Positions 43,539 to 50,596 of a DNA stretch of 50,596 bases are shown piece after piece. The position numbers and the translations under genes were made by a program. Each line of letters starts with the position of its first letter. Positions within the stretch are counted from its first letter, which is position 1. Source of the stretch: JBFKQC01 sp041627895. GTDB taxonomy: Bacteria; Pseudomonadota; Alphaproteobacteria; Rhodobacterales; Rhodobacteraceae. The notes under the pieces were generated by a model, which was given only the letters and a program-made list of their open reading frames with translations, was not told where the DNA came from and did not search any database. Location of the stretch: contig JBFKQC010000022.1 in assembly GCA_041627895.1 (NCBI GenBank), positions 1 through 50,596 on the forward strand, read 5' to 3'.

Positions 43539-43811
43539 GGGCTCGAGACGGAGGGCGGTCGCAGGGCGGACGCAAGTCGGCCCCCGCCTCCGGCGGACTA
43601 CTGCGCCGGCATGTGCAAAGCGGCGCATGCGACCGGCGGTGTCCAAGGCCGGCGGCATCCCGAACCGGCGCCGGATCATCTGGTCGTTCGTGTCCGCCAA
43701 CAGACGCGCGCCTTTCAGGCGACCGCCCTCGTCACCCGCCCTATCGCGCCGGTTCTGCCGCCGCGGTCTGCCATGCGAGCCAATCGGACGTTGGTCGCAG
43801 GCACGGTATTG
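43539..43811. other. Gene-free stretch, no assignable feature
   Basis: With the repeat to its left it forms a 381-bp gap between cpdB and the PNPOx-fold gene. Short open frames occur on both strands, but none has an RBS with a recognisable product. I see no RNA gene. Confidence 0.5.
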
Positions 43812-44306
43812 TCAGTGAATTCGGTCCCAATCGCTCTTCGAGTTTCGCTCAAGAACTGCCGGGCTCCATTCAGTGGGAACTTCGGCCACCTTGAGACCGA
43901 AACTGCGAAGCTCCAGCCGATGCGGAACGAAGACGATCAATGAATACTCATCGGACTCTGGCCCACCGGGGAAGAAGACATTGAATCGATCGGTCCAGTG
44001 CCTTTTTCTTTCTTCAACATCGTCTGAGAAATGCGCCTCCCCGATCGCCGTGACATAGCCGCGGTTCTCCAGGTCGATGTAACTCAAAACTACATGTGGA
44101 TTTCGCCTGATATGCATCGCTTTTCGCGATCCGGTGTCGGAACCAATGACAATTCGAGACATGTCTGGCTCCGGCGGGAACGCTGCCACCGGCCTCGAAG
44201 ACGGCATGCCTTTTTCATCAATGGTAATCAATGAAGCACAGCCTGCGGCTGATATCGTCTGTACTGCGACTTCCAGAATTGAATTTACATCGTTTTCCTG
44301 TGTCAT
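43812..44306 (-). CDS. Pyridoxamine-phosphate-oxidase-fold protein
   Basis: A 164-residue flavin-binding split-barrel protein of the general stress protein 26 / PNPOx-like group. Features are CASLITIDEKGMPSSRPVAA at the barrel start, IGSDTGSRKAMHIRRNPHVVLSY in part (flavin-phosphate contacts), and YVTAIGEAHF. The cofactor could be FMN, F420 or heme. Base composition is clearly less GC-rich than in flanking genes and A/T-ending codons are common, which suggests recent arrival. It starts next to a GGGGG RBS-like stretch and precedes no obvious partner. Confidence 0.85.
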   Translation of the reverse strand: MTQENDVNSILEVAVQTISAAGCASLITIDEKGMPSSRPVAAFPPEPDMSRIVIGSDTGSRKAMHIRRNPHVVLSYIDLENRGYVTAIGEAHFSDDVEERKRHWTDRFNVFFPGGPESDEYSLIVFVPHRLELRSFGLKVAEVPTEWSPAVLERNSKSDWDRIH

Positions 44307-44342
44307 CGGCCTCCCCCTGAAACAGCCTCATGGGCTTAAAGG

Positions 44343-44858
44343 TCATGCCAGTTCGTCTGGCTCGGGATGGCGCCAAATCTGCATCGTACCCAGTCCATGA
44401 TGGTGATAATAACTTTCAAACTTGGCGCCCAGTCGGCGGGCGAGCGCGAAAGACCGAACATTGTCCTCCAGGATCAAACTAATCGCGGTCGTCCAACCGA
44501 GAACGGAATAGGCATACTCACGCGACGCAAGCGATGCTTCATAGGCGATTCCCTTGCCTTCGCCGCCTTCGAATACTGACCATGCGATCTCCGGCGCCGG
44601 CCAACCCTCGGGATACCAAAGCCCCACCACGCCAAGCGGTTCATTCGTATGTCGATCCGCGACGATCCAGCGACCAAATCCGCGCAGAATCCAGTGGCCG
44701 AACAGCTCACCAAACTGCAGGTAGGCCTCGGTTCGTGTAAACGGACCACCAACGCCCGACGCGCGATCCGACATCCGGAAATCTATGTAAGGCTCAAAAT
44801 CCGAGGCGAGCGGCGCGCGAAGGCGTAGGCGCTCTGTTTCGAGGACCGGGATATCCAA
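44343..44858 (-). CDS. GNAT-family N-acetyltransferase (RimJ/RimL type)
   Basis: A 171-residue acetyltransferase. It begins PVLETERLRLRAPLASDFEPY, the common opening of RimJ/RimL-like proteins, and has the acetyl-CoA segment in modified form (EGGEGKGIAYEASLASREYAY) plus the strand and helix with ILEDNVRSFALARRLGAKFE. It acetylates an amine on a protein or small molecule; the target is unknown. Like its neighbour it is lower in GC than the rest of the window. It lies 36 bp upstream of the PNPOx-fold gene on the same strand, so the two are probably one acquired unit. Confidence 0.88.
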   Translation of the reverse strand: MDIPVLETERLRLRAPLASDFEPYIDFRMSDRASGVGGPFTRTEAYLQFGELFGHWILRGFGRWIVADRHTNEPLGVVGLWYPEGWPAPEIAWSVFEGGEGKGIAYEASLASREYAYSVLGWTTAISLILEDNVRSFALARRLGAKFESYYHHHGLGTMQIWRHPEPDELA

Positions 44859-45148
44859 GAGGTGGGGCGTTGTTGGCTCCTATCGGTCGATCGGCATGAT
44901 AGCACCCGCTGCGCCTTCGTGGCCATAGCCGCGTCGGGTTCCGGCCGGCCATGCGGCGGCGCAGAAGCGCGACAGCCGCAAGATGCGAAGTCGTGTGGTC
45001 ACCGTGACAAGACCTGCTCTCGTCAAACCCGTTCGCCCCGCCGGAAATCAACGGCTTCGCTCTGCCGGAAACCGCGGGCAGACCCTGGACCCTTGCGAAA
45101 CCGTTGCTCCGCCGCGCGACCCGTTAACCGCGCCGAACCGCGAGATCC

Positions 45149-45193
45149 GCACCGACGCGATACCGACGTAATACATACGTGATACCGACGTGC
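45149..45193 (-). repeat. 45-bp element with 11-bp period, copy 3 (intergenic, inverted)
   Basis: Read on the minus strand it shows the same four-unit pattern at an 11-bp period and the same 45-bp length as copies 1 and 2. The second unit has drifted (CGTATGTAT in place of CGTCGGTAT), and the closing bases are GCAC/GTGC instead of CCAC/GTGG, so the inverted ends are kept although their sequence changed. Confidence 0.8.
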
Positions 45194-45308
45194 CATTTTC
45201 CAACAAAACAGAGCGTTAACTCCCGATTCGCGCGGCCTGGCGTCGGCGCCGTCCGAACGCACCGTTCATCCTTTCTTCACCGCGAAGGCCCTGACCCGGA
45301 AGACGAAG

Positions 45309-45330
45309 ACCGCCGCGAAGGCGCGGCGGT
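45309..45330 (-). terminator. Hairpin downstream of the M24 gene
   Basis: A perfect 9-bp stem (ACCGCCGCG / CGCGGCGGT, 4-base loop) is followed on the minus strand by the pyrimidine run CTTCGTCTTCC. It is nearly the same as the hairpin at 11111 and may end transcription of the M24-fold gene. Confidence 0.5.
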
Positions 45331-45455
45331 CCCGGAAGCGTTTCTCTGCTGCGCGTTCTTAAGAGGGAAAACCTGGAATTGAGGCGCTGCAGACTCGCTT
45401 CTTGGCGACACCATAGCACAAAACCGGCGCGTTTCCTGTTCAAATCTTTCGCATA

Positions 45456-46841
45456 TCAGGCTTTCAGCGAAACGACCTGTCGCGGCGCCAGCAGGAAGGG
45501 CGCCACCACGCCGCAGGTATCGGCCAGCGGCAACAGCGTGTCCGGCACGTCAAAGCCCTGATCGCGCATGAAACTCTGGCGCTTCAGGCAGCGCGCCAGA
45601 ACTCCGGGATGGGCCTCGTTCAGCGCATCCGTCAGGTCGAGATCGGCGATCACATAGCCATCCTCCATCCGCGTCGATCCGTAGGTTTCCGACCCCGGGA
45701 TCACGTCGCACTGCATCGCCATCCCCGACGCCAGCGGCAGCACCGAGTCGGGGTAGATCGGCGAGGAAATCCACTCGTCCGTGCCGATCAGGTGGCCCGG
45801 GTTCAGCGTCACGCCGAATATCGCGAAGGGCAACATCTCGTCCATGCGCGCCTGCACGGCCCCACCGATTGTGCCGGGCTTCATCATCGCGCACCATTCC
45901 GACAGCGCCGAGACATACGGGCCGACGAACGCACCGAGATAATCGCGCGCCTCGCGCGGCAGGTCGTCCGGCCCCTCGGCCACCCAGCCCGCGCGGCAGA
46001 TATTCGCGCCCCAGTGGCACACGTTCAGCGACAGCGGCCGGCCCCGCTCGACCGGCTCGCCGCTTGGCGAGGACAGCCCCAGATGCGCCCGCCTGCCGGT
46101 CGCCAGCGTCATGTGGCAGCCCTGCGGCAGGCCCGAGATCGCCCCCGCCGCGGCCACGTCGAAATCCGTCGCGGCACCGCCGATCGCGAACACCATCCGC
46201 CGCATCGCCGAGGCCGCGGCGTGGTTGGCAAACTCCATCCGGGCGATCTCGTCGACCCCGACCACCGCGCGCAGGCCGTGGCCGGGGTGCATGAACACCT
46301 CGGCGGCATTCACCACGTCCGCCCCGGTCTCGCGCAGAATGTCGGCCACCAGGCTCGGCACGTCGAGCGCGTGTTCCGGATCGGCGACTTCCTCGGCGGT
46401 CCAGTATTTCCAGCCCGCCGCGCCGATCCGCCCGGCCCCCGCCACCGCGCCGCGCAGGGCGATCTCCAGCGTGGCGCCGCCCCGCGGCTGGCTGATCAGC
46501 GACAGCGACGCGCACAGCTCGGCCCGGATGTCGCCCGCGGCCACCGCCGGCGAGACCGACGTGTAGGACAGGCATTCGTTGCCGGCCAGCAGCAGCGGCG
46601 CGCCCTCGGGGCGGATCACCATCAGCGCCTCTTCGAAGCGCGGGTCGAAGCCCGAGGCCCACAGGATGTTCGCCGAATGCTCGCGGTCGCCGTAGATCAC
46701 CAGCGCGTCGGTCTCGCGCTCGGCCATCGCCGCACGGATCAGCGCGAGCCGCGCGGCCAGTTCGGCCCGCGTCACCGGCGGCGGCAGATCGGGGGCGCCG
46801 AAATCGGGCCAGCTGATCTCGGTCAGGCGGGCGTCGGCCAT
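45456..46841 (-). CDS. M24-fold (pita-bread) protein, creatinase-like, metal ligands missing
   Basis: A 461-residue protein with a creatinase N-terminal domain (about 25-165) and a C-terminal pita-bread domain (about 190-440). In metal-dependent aminopeptidases the first two ligands are Asp, but here the sites read LSLNVCHWGANICRAG (Asn273 and a non-acidic residue). The His is kept (NPGH, His350), the next Glu is not evident (QCDVIPG) and the last is present (MEDGYV, Glu393). The LSLN pattern is shared with creatinase, which works without metal. A C-N hydrolase acting on a guanidino or related compound is the best inference. ATG 46841 follows GGAGG. Confidence 0.85.
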   Translation of the reverse strand: MADARLTEISWPDFGAPDLPPPVTRAELAARLALIRAAMAERETDALVIYGDREHSANILWASGFDPRFEEALMVIRPEGAPLLLAGNECLSYTSVSPAVAAGDIRAELCASLSLISQPRGGATLEIALRGAVAGAGRIGAAGWKYWTAEEVADPEHALDVPSLVADILRETGADVVNAAEVFMHPGHGLRAVVGVDEIARMEFANHAAASAMRRMVFAIGGAATDFDVAAAGAISGLPQGCHMTLATGRRAHLGLSSPSGEPVERGRPLSLNVCHWGANICRAGWVAEGPDDLPREARDYLGAFVGPYVSALSEWCAMMKPGTIGGAVQARMDEMLPFAIFGVTLNPGHLIGTDEWISSPIYPDSVLPLASGMAMQCDVIPGSETYGSTRMEDGYVIADLDLTDALNEAHPGVLARCLKRQSFMRDQGFDVPDTLLPLADTCGVVAPFLLAPRQVVSLKA

Positions 46842-46951
46842 GGCATCCTCCGGCTCTGTCTGCGGGAACGCTACGCCATCGGCGGCCCCGCTGTCATCCG
46901 CCGCGGCGCCGCAGACCATTGCGAAACTCGCCCGGATCCCCTACATGGCAG

Positions 46952-47048
46952 CGCGAGAGGTTGGCGCGGGCAAGCGCCTCGCCAACCCGGTCAGGTCCGG
47001 AAGGAAGCAGCCGTAACGAGCCCCGCTTGGGTCGTTGTCCAGCCTCTC
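46952..47048 (+). ncRNA. ffs: 4.5S RNA of the signal recognition particle (small bacterial type)
   Basis: The conserved apical hairpin GGTCAGGTCCGGAAGGAAGC-AGCC is present (46989-47012), including the GGAA tetraloop-type element and the asymmetric loop bound by Ffh. The ends pair through GAGAGG (46955-46960) and CCTCTC (47043-47048). Length about 97 nt fits the alphaproteobacterial form. Direction is plus, as the motif shows. It partners Ffh in targeting membrane proteins. Placement near dnaX is common. Confidence 0.96.
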
Positions 47049-47208
47049 ACCAATCCCCGAGTCCCCCGGCACGCCGAACCCGTGGCCCGCAGGCACCAAA
47101 TGCGGCTATCGCGGCGAAATCGTTAACGAACTCTTTGCCCTCGGCCTGTGGATAACCTAGTCTCTCCCGAAAGGCCGCCAAAAAAGAACGAGCAGCCAGG
47201 GGCAGGCA

Positions 47209-48201
47209 GTGGCGAATATCGTCGTAACCGAGGACAATACCACGGTCTACGTGAACGACGGCGATGTCGTGAAGGTCAACATCGCCGGCGGCGGCACCGT
47301 CACGATCAAAGCCGCGCCGGGATCGAGCGTCAAGTTCGTCAAGGTCCACTATCTGGGCGACGATCATTCCGACACGGTGATCTTCGACCTATCGACATTC
47401 TCCGAGCCCGACCTGCGGATCGACATCCACCACTACGACCCGACGGATGTCATCAAGCTGCTGGGTGCGTTCAACAAGGCCGTCGACCCCGACAACCTGG
47501 ACGAACTCCACTTCGACTACGTCGGCGCCAACGGCCAGCCATTCAATGGCTACGTCCACGCCCAGGACGGGCAGGAATCGGACTGGACCAACCCGATCGA
47601 CCCGGTGATCATCTGCTTCGCCGAAGGCACCGTGATCGACACCGACCTCGGGCCCCGCCCGGTCGAAAGCCTGCGCCCGGGCGATCTGGTGGCGACCCAG
47701 GACAATGGCCTGCAGCCGGTGCGCTGGATCGACCGGCGCCAGATCGACAGCCTCGGCATGGCGCGCTATCCCGACCTGCGGCCGATCCTGATCCGGCAGG
47801 GCGCGCTTGGCGGCGGGCTGCCGCATGTCGACCTGAGGGTCTCGGCGCAGCACCGCATCCAGCTTTCGGACTGGCGGGCGGAACTGTTGTTCGGCGAGCC
47901 GCGCGTGCTGGTGGCGGCCAAGCACCTGGTCGACGGGCACGGGATCGTCGTCGACCGGGACGCGGATTCGGTGCGCTATTACCACCTGCTGTTCGACCGC
48001 CACGAGGTCGTCTTTGCCAACGGCGCCCCGGCCGAAAGCCTGCATCCCGGCGACATGGCGCTGCAGGGCATCGAGGGCGAGGCGATGGCAGAGCTTGCGC
48101 GGCTGTTTCCGGACCTCGCGGACGACAGCCCCAAGCGGCGCACGGCGCAGATGGTACTGAAGTCGTTCGAGGCCCGCGCCGCCTGCGCTTACGCCGCCTG
48201 A
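47209..48201 (+). CDS. Hint-domain protein with a novel N-terminal domain
   Basis: A 330-residue protein. Residues about 143-290 form a Hint (hedgehog/intein) domain of the kind common in Rhodobacterales: CFAEGTVIDTDLGPRPVESLRPGDLV with the Cys nucleophile, then V-x-W-I, ILIRQGALG and the SAQHRIQL motif with its His. The N-terminal 140 residues are strand-rich and acidic and match no family I know; they do not look like a long repeat toxin. Such domains can cleave or splice peptide bonds, but the tail after the domain is short (about 40 residues). The start is GTG at 47209. It lies 160 bp downstream of ffs on the same strand. Confidence 0.82.
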   Translation: MANIVVTEDNTTVYVNDGDVVKVNIAGGGTVTIKAAPGSSVKFVKVHYLGDDHSDTVIFDLSTFSEPDLRIDIHHYDPTDVIKLLGAFNKAVDPDNLDELHFDYVGANGQPFNGYVHAQDGQESDWTNPIDPVIICFAEGTVIDTDLGPRPVESLRPGDLVATQDNGLQPVRWIDRRQIDSLGMARYPDLRPILIRQGALGGGLPHVDLRVSAQHRIQLSDWRAELLFGEPRVLVAAKHLVDGHGIVVDRDADSVRYYHLLFDRHEVVFANGAPAESLHPGDMALQGIEGEAMAELARLFPDLADDSPKRRTAQMVLKSFEARAACAYAA

Positions 48202-48209
48202 TCCGCGGC

Positions 48210-48476
48210 TCAGCCGGCCCCGCCGGCAACCACCTGCCCCGGATAGCGCTCGGCCCGGTCGGCGAGGAACGCCGCCATCCTTGGCTCGCCCGCCTGGCGG
48301 ACCGCTGTCTTCGGCCGGGCGACGCCCTTTTCCGGCGCCAGCCGGGCAGATCCGGCGTGGTCGCGCGCCACGCGTGCGGGGCAGGTCTCTGACCCCTGGA
48401 TGATCGTCGTAGGCAGCGCGCCGCCATATCCGTTGACATGGCTCAGGTCGGGCTTGAGCCGCAGGAAATCGGTCAT
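48210..48476 (-). CDS. Small hypothetical protein, 88 residues
   Basis: An open frame of 88 codons starting MTDFLRLKPDLSHVNGYGG with a good RBS (GAGGGAT) 4-5 bases upstream. The N-terminal half has a plausible soluble motif (HVNGYGGALPTTIIQGSETC) and the C-terminal half ends AAFLADRAERYPGQVV. No family is recognised. It faces the Hint gene tail to tail with only 8 bp between stops, and diverges from dnaX. Gene status is supported by the RBS and position only. Confidence 0.5.
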   Translation of the reverse strand: MTDFLRLKPDLSHVNGYGGALPTTIIQGSETCPARVARDHAGSARLAPEKGVARPKTAVRQAGEPRMAAFLADRAERYPGQVVAGGAG

Positions 48477-48697
48477 CGCTATCCCTCGGTATCGCCCGCC
48501 GGTCCGCCGCCCGGGCATGAGTTCAACCGAAGCGCATCTCGGTGTCTCGAACGGGTGCCGATACGGCTGTCCGCAGACCCGGGTGCCGCCTCCCGCGGCG
48601 GCGCCTGAATGGCGCGCCGCGCAGGCAACGGTCAATTCCGGGCCGCCGCAGGCGCGGCGCGCTGGACGCCACCGCGCCGAGACCCTAGGGTCGCCCC

Positions 48698-50458
48698 GTG
48701 CCCGACTCGACGCAGACGCCCAAGCCCGACTACCAGGTCCTGGCCCGCAAGTACCGGCCCGAGACCTTCGCCGACCTCGTCGGCCAGGACGCAATGGTGC
48801 GCACGCTGAAAAACGCGTTCAGGGCCGACCGCATCGCGCAGGCCTTCATCCTCACCGGCATCCGCGGCACCGGCAAGACGACGACGGCGCGGATCATCGC
48901 CAAGGGCATGAACTGCACCGGCCCCGACGGCACGGGCGGGCCGACGACCGACCCATGCGGGCAATGCGAGCATTGCGTCGCCATCGCCGAGGGCCGCCAT
49001 GTCGACGTGATGGAGATGGACGCCGCCAGCCGCACCGGCGTGAACGACATCCGCGAGATCATCGACTCGGTGCATTACCGGGCGGCGAGCGCGCGCTACA
49101 AGATCTACATCATCGACGAAGTGCACATGCTCAGCGTGAACGCCTTCAACGCGCTTCTGAAGACGCTCGAGGAACCGCCGGCACACGTCAAGTTCATCTT
49201 CGCCACCACCGAGATCCGCAAGGTCCCGGTGACGGTGCTGTCGCGCTGCCAGCGCTTCGATCTGCGCCGCATCGAGCCAGAGGTGATGCTGGAGCTCCTG
49301 CGCCGGATCGCCGATGCCGAGGGCGGCGATATCTCCGACGAGGCGCTGGCGCTGATCACCCGCGCCGCCGAGGGATCGGCCCGCGACGCCACCTCGCTTC
49401 TCGACCAGGCGCTGAGCCACGTCGCCGGAGAGACCACCGCCGACCAGGTCCGCGCCATGCTGGGGCTCGCCGACCGGGGCCGCGTTCTCGACCTCTTCGA
49501 CCTGATCATGAAGGGCGACGCGGCCGGCGCGCTGGCCGAGCTTTCCGCACAATATGCCGACGGCGCCGACCCGCTCGCCGTGCTGCGCGACCTGGCCGAG
49601 ATCACTCACTGGGTCAGCGTCATCAAGATCACGCCCGAGGCCGCGGACGACCCCACCGTCAGCCCCGACGAGCGCGCGCGCGGCCGCGCGATGGCCGAGG
49701 CGCTGCCGATGCGCGTGCTGACGCGGATGTGGCAGATGCTGCTGAAGGCGCTCGACGAGGTGGGGCATGCGCCGAACGCGATGATGGCCGCCGAGATGGC
49801 GGTGATCCGGCTGACGCACGTCGCCGACCTTCCGCCGCCCGGCGACCTGGTGCGCAGGCTGCAGGACGCAGGCGCGCCGCCCGCGCCTGCACCGTCCGGT
49901 GCGCCCGGCGGCGGCAGCGCGGGCGCCACCGCGGTGGCGCAGCACGCCACCCGGATGCAAGCGGGCGGAACGGCGGCGTCGGGCGCCGCCACGGCCCGGG
50001 CGCTTGCGCCGGAACGGGCGCTGGCCCGCTATGCCCGGTTCGAGCAGGTGGTCGAGCTCATCCGCGCCAACCGCGACGGCAAGCTTCTGGTCGAGGTCGA
50101 GACCACGCTCCGCCTGGTCAGCTACGCGCCGGGCCGGATCGAGTTCCAGCCGACCGAAGCCGCCCCCCGGGACCTCGCCCAGCGGCTGGGCGCCTGCCTG
50201 CAACGCTGGACCGGCGTGCGCTGGGCGGTCAGCGTCGTCGATGCCGGCGGCGGCCGAACGATCGACGAGGACCGCAACGCCGAGCGCTATGCGCTCGAGG
50301 AAGAGGCGCGCCGCCATCCGCTGGTGCAGGCGGTCTTCGCCGCCTTTCCGCAGGCCAGTATCACCGATATCCGCACCCCCGAGGCGCTCGCCGCCGAGGC
50401 CGGGGCCGAGGCCCTGCCCGAGGTCGACGACGAGTGGGATCCGTTCGAGGAAGATTGA
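48698..50458 (+). CDS. dnaX: DNA polymerase III gamma/tau subunit
   Basis: A 586-residue clamp-loader ATPase. The Walker A motif is GIRGTGKTTT (54-63), Zn-binding Cys are 73, 87, 90 and 93, the Walker B region is YIIDEVHML (137-145) and the sensor and arginine-finger region is intact (LSRCQRFDLRR, EGSARDA). A long Ala/Pro/Gly linker follows (about 380-430) with a tau-like C-terminal domain ending DDEWDPFEED. I see no obvious slippery sequence for making a short gamma form. The start is GTG at 48698. Downstream (50459-50596) nothing further is seen. Confidence 0.95.
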   Translation: MPDSTQTPKPDYQVLARKYRPETFADLVGQDAMVRTLKNAFRADRIAQAFILTGIRGTGKTTTARIIAKGMNCTGPDGTGGPTTDPCGQCEHCVAIAEGRHVDVMEMDAASRTGVNDIREIIDSVHYRAASARYKIYIIDEVHMLSVNAFNALLKTLEEPPAHVKFIFATTEIRKVPVTVLSRCQRFDLRRIEPEVMLELLRRIADAEGGDISDEALALITRAAEGSARDATSLLDQALSHVAGETTADQVRAMLGLADRGRVLDLFDLIMKGDAAGALAELSAQYADGADPLAVLRDLAEITHWVSVIKITPEAADDPTVSPDERARGRAMAEALPMRVLTRMWQMLLKALDEVGHAPNAMMAAEMAVIRLTHVADLPPPGDLVRRLQDAGAPPAPAPSGAPGGGSAGATAVAQHATRMQAGGTAASGAATARALAPERALARYARFEQVVELIRANRDGKLLVEVETTLRLVSYAPGRIEFQPTEAAPRDLAQRLGACLQRWTGVRWAVSVVDAGGGRTIDEDRNAERYALEEEARRHPLVQAVFAAFPQASITDIRTPEALAAEAGAEALPEVDDEWDPFEED

Positions 50459-50596
50459 CGGCCGGGGCCTGCAACCCGGGCTCTGGTCGTTGCCGGTCCC
50501 CGTATTCTTTTGGCCGAAAATACGCATGTCGCGCCGGTCGCGCCCGCGCGCCGCCTGGCCGCGAGGTGCCGCGCCCCCGAAGCGCGGGGCGGTCAG

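Larger units (their letters stand above)
44859..45455. other. 597-bp gene-free stretch with a 45-bp element and a hairpin
   Basis: Between the GNAT and M24 genes I see no supported gene. The stretch holds the third 45-bp element (45149-45193) and a GC hairpin (45309-45330). A TATCAGG-containing AT-rich part lies near 45400-45455. No tRNA-like fold or conserved RNA is apparent. Confidence 0.55.

Noticed and set aside
43506..43700. A 64-codon minus-strand frame beside cpdB
   Set aside because: No convincing RBS, overlaps the 82-bp repeat, basic composition and no recognisable domain.
44859..45455. Possible tRNA or attachment site beside the low-GC patch
   Set aside because: No T-loop (GTTCGA-type) with a matching acceptor stem was found, and no direct repeats bounding the patch were seen.
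45456..46841. DMSP lyase DddP (also M24 fold and common in Rhodobacterales)
   Set aside because: The protein lacks the DddP metal ligands and does not resemble the DddP sequence outside the general fold; the creatinase-like LSLN motif fits better.
48698..50458. Programmed frameshift site in dnaX
   Set aside because: I did not find an A-AAA-AAG type slippery heptamer in the coding region; the GC-rich sequence offers no clear candidate.

Overview
The window is GC-rich, densely packed chromosomal DNA from an alphaproteobacterium, most probably a member of the Rhodobacterales (Rhodobacter, Paracoccus or Roseobacter relatives). Three things support this: the block ccoNOQP / universal stress protein / fnrL / oxygen-independent hemN together with ccoGHIS, the four FNR-type boxes around it, and a CycM-type membrane cytochrome c beside pheA. 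I count about 43 protein genes, one structured RNA gene (4.5S SRP RNA), several terminator-like hairpins and two families of short dispersed repeats. I recognised no tRNA, rRNA, CRISPR array, transposase or phage gene.

Layout. (1) 0-4.6 kb: an FtsX-type ABC permease and its ATPase, a divergent TesA-like esterase whose start codon may overlap that of the ATPase, and a Tag-like 3-methyladenine glycosylase. (2) 4.7-17.9 kb: the microaerobic respiration block. ccoGHIS (cbb3 assembly), a LysR regulator, a 47-codon small gene and a DUF2270 membrane protein are followed by ccoNOQP (the cbb3 oxidase), a universal stress protein, fnrL and hemN. FNR boxes lie in front of ccoG, ccoN, the stress protein gene and between fnrL and hemN, so oxidase, assembly factors and anaerobic heme synthesis look like one FnrL regulon. 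(3) 18-28 kb: an FAD-linked oxidase, hemC and hemE (divergent), an MFS transporter facing away from a tryptophan-halogenase-like flavoprotein, then the run clpS, RsmC-like methyltransferase, degenerate SDR, hemF. (4) 28-37.3 kb: a HAD hydrolase, a D,D-carboxypeptidase with a SPOR domain, the yejABEF peptide importer and cytochrome cycM. (5) 37.4-43.4 kb: pheA, a membrane protein, an SRPBCC protein, nudC and a Tat-exported CpdB-like nucleotidase. (6) 43.4-45.5 kb: a small accessory patch of visibly lower GC with a PNPOx-fold protein and a GNAT acetyltransferase. (7) 45.5-50.6 kb: an M24-fold protein without the usual metal ligands, ffs, a Hint-domain protein, a small hypothetical gene and dnaX.

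The most unusual signals are not genes. A 45-bp element made of four copies of a CGTCGGT(AT) unit at an 11-bp period, closed by short inverted ends, occurs three times: in frame inside ccoI, across the stop codon of the LysR gene upstream of the ccoG promoter, and in the accessory patch. A second repeat of 82 bp occurs just after pheA and just after the nucleotidase gene. Its two copies differ by a compensatory base-pair change in the stem, which suggests selection on a folded RNA or DNA structure.
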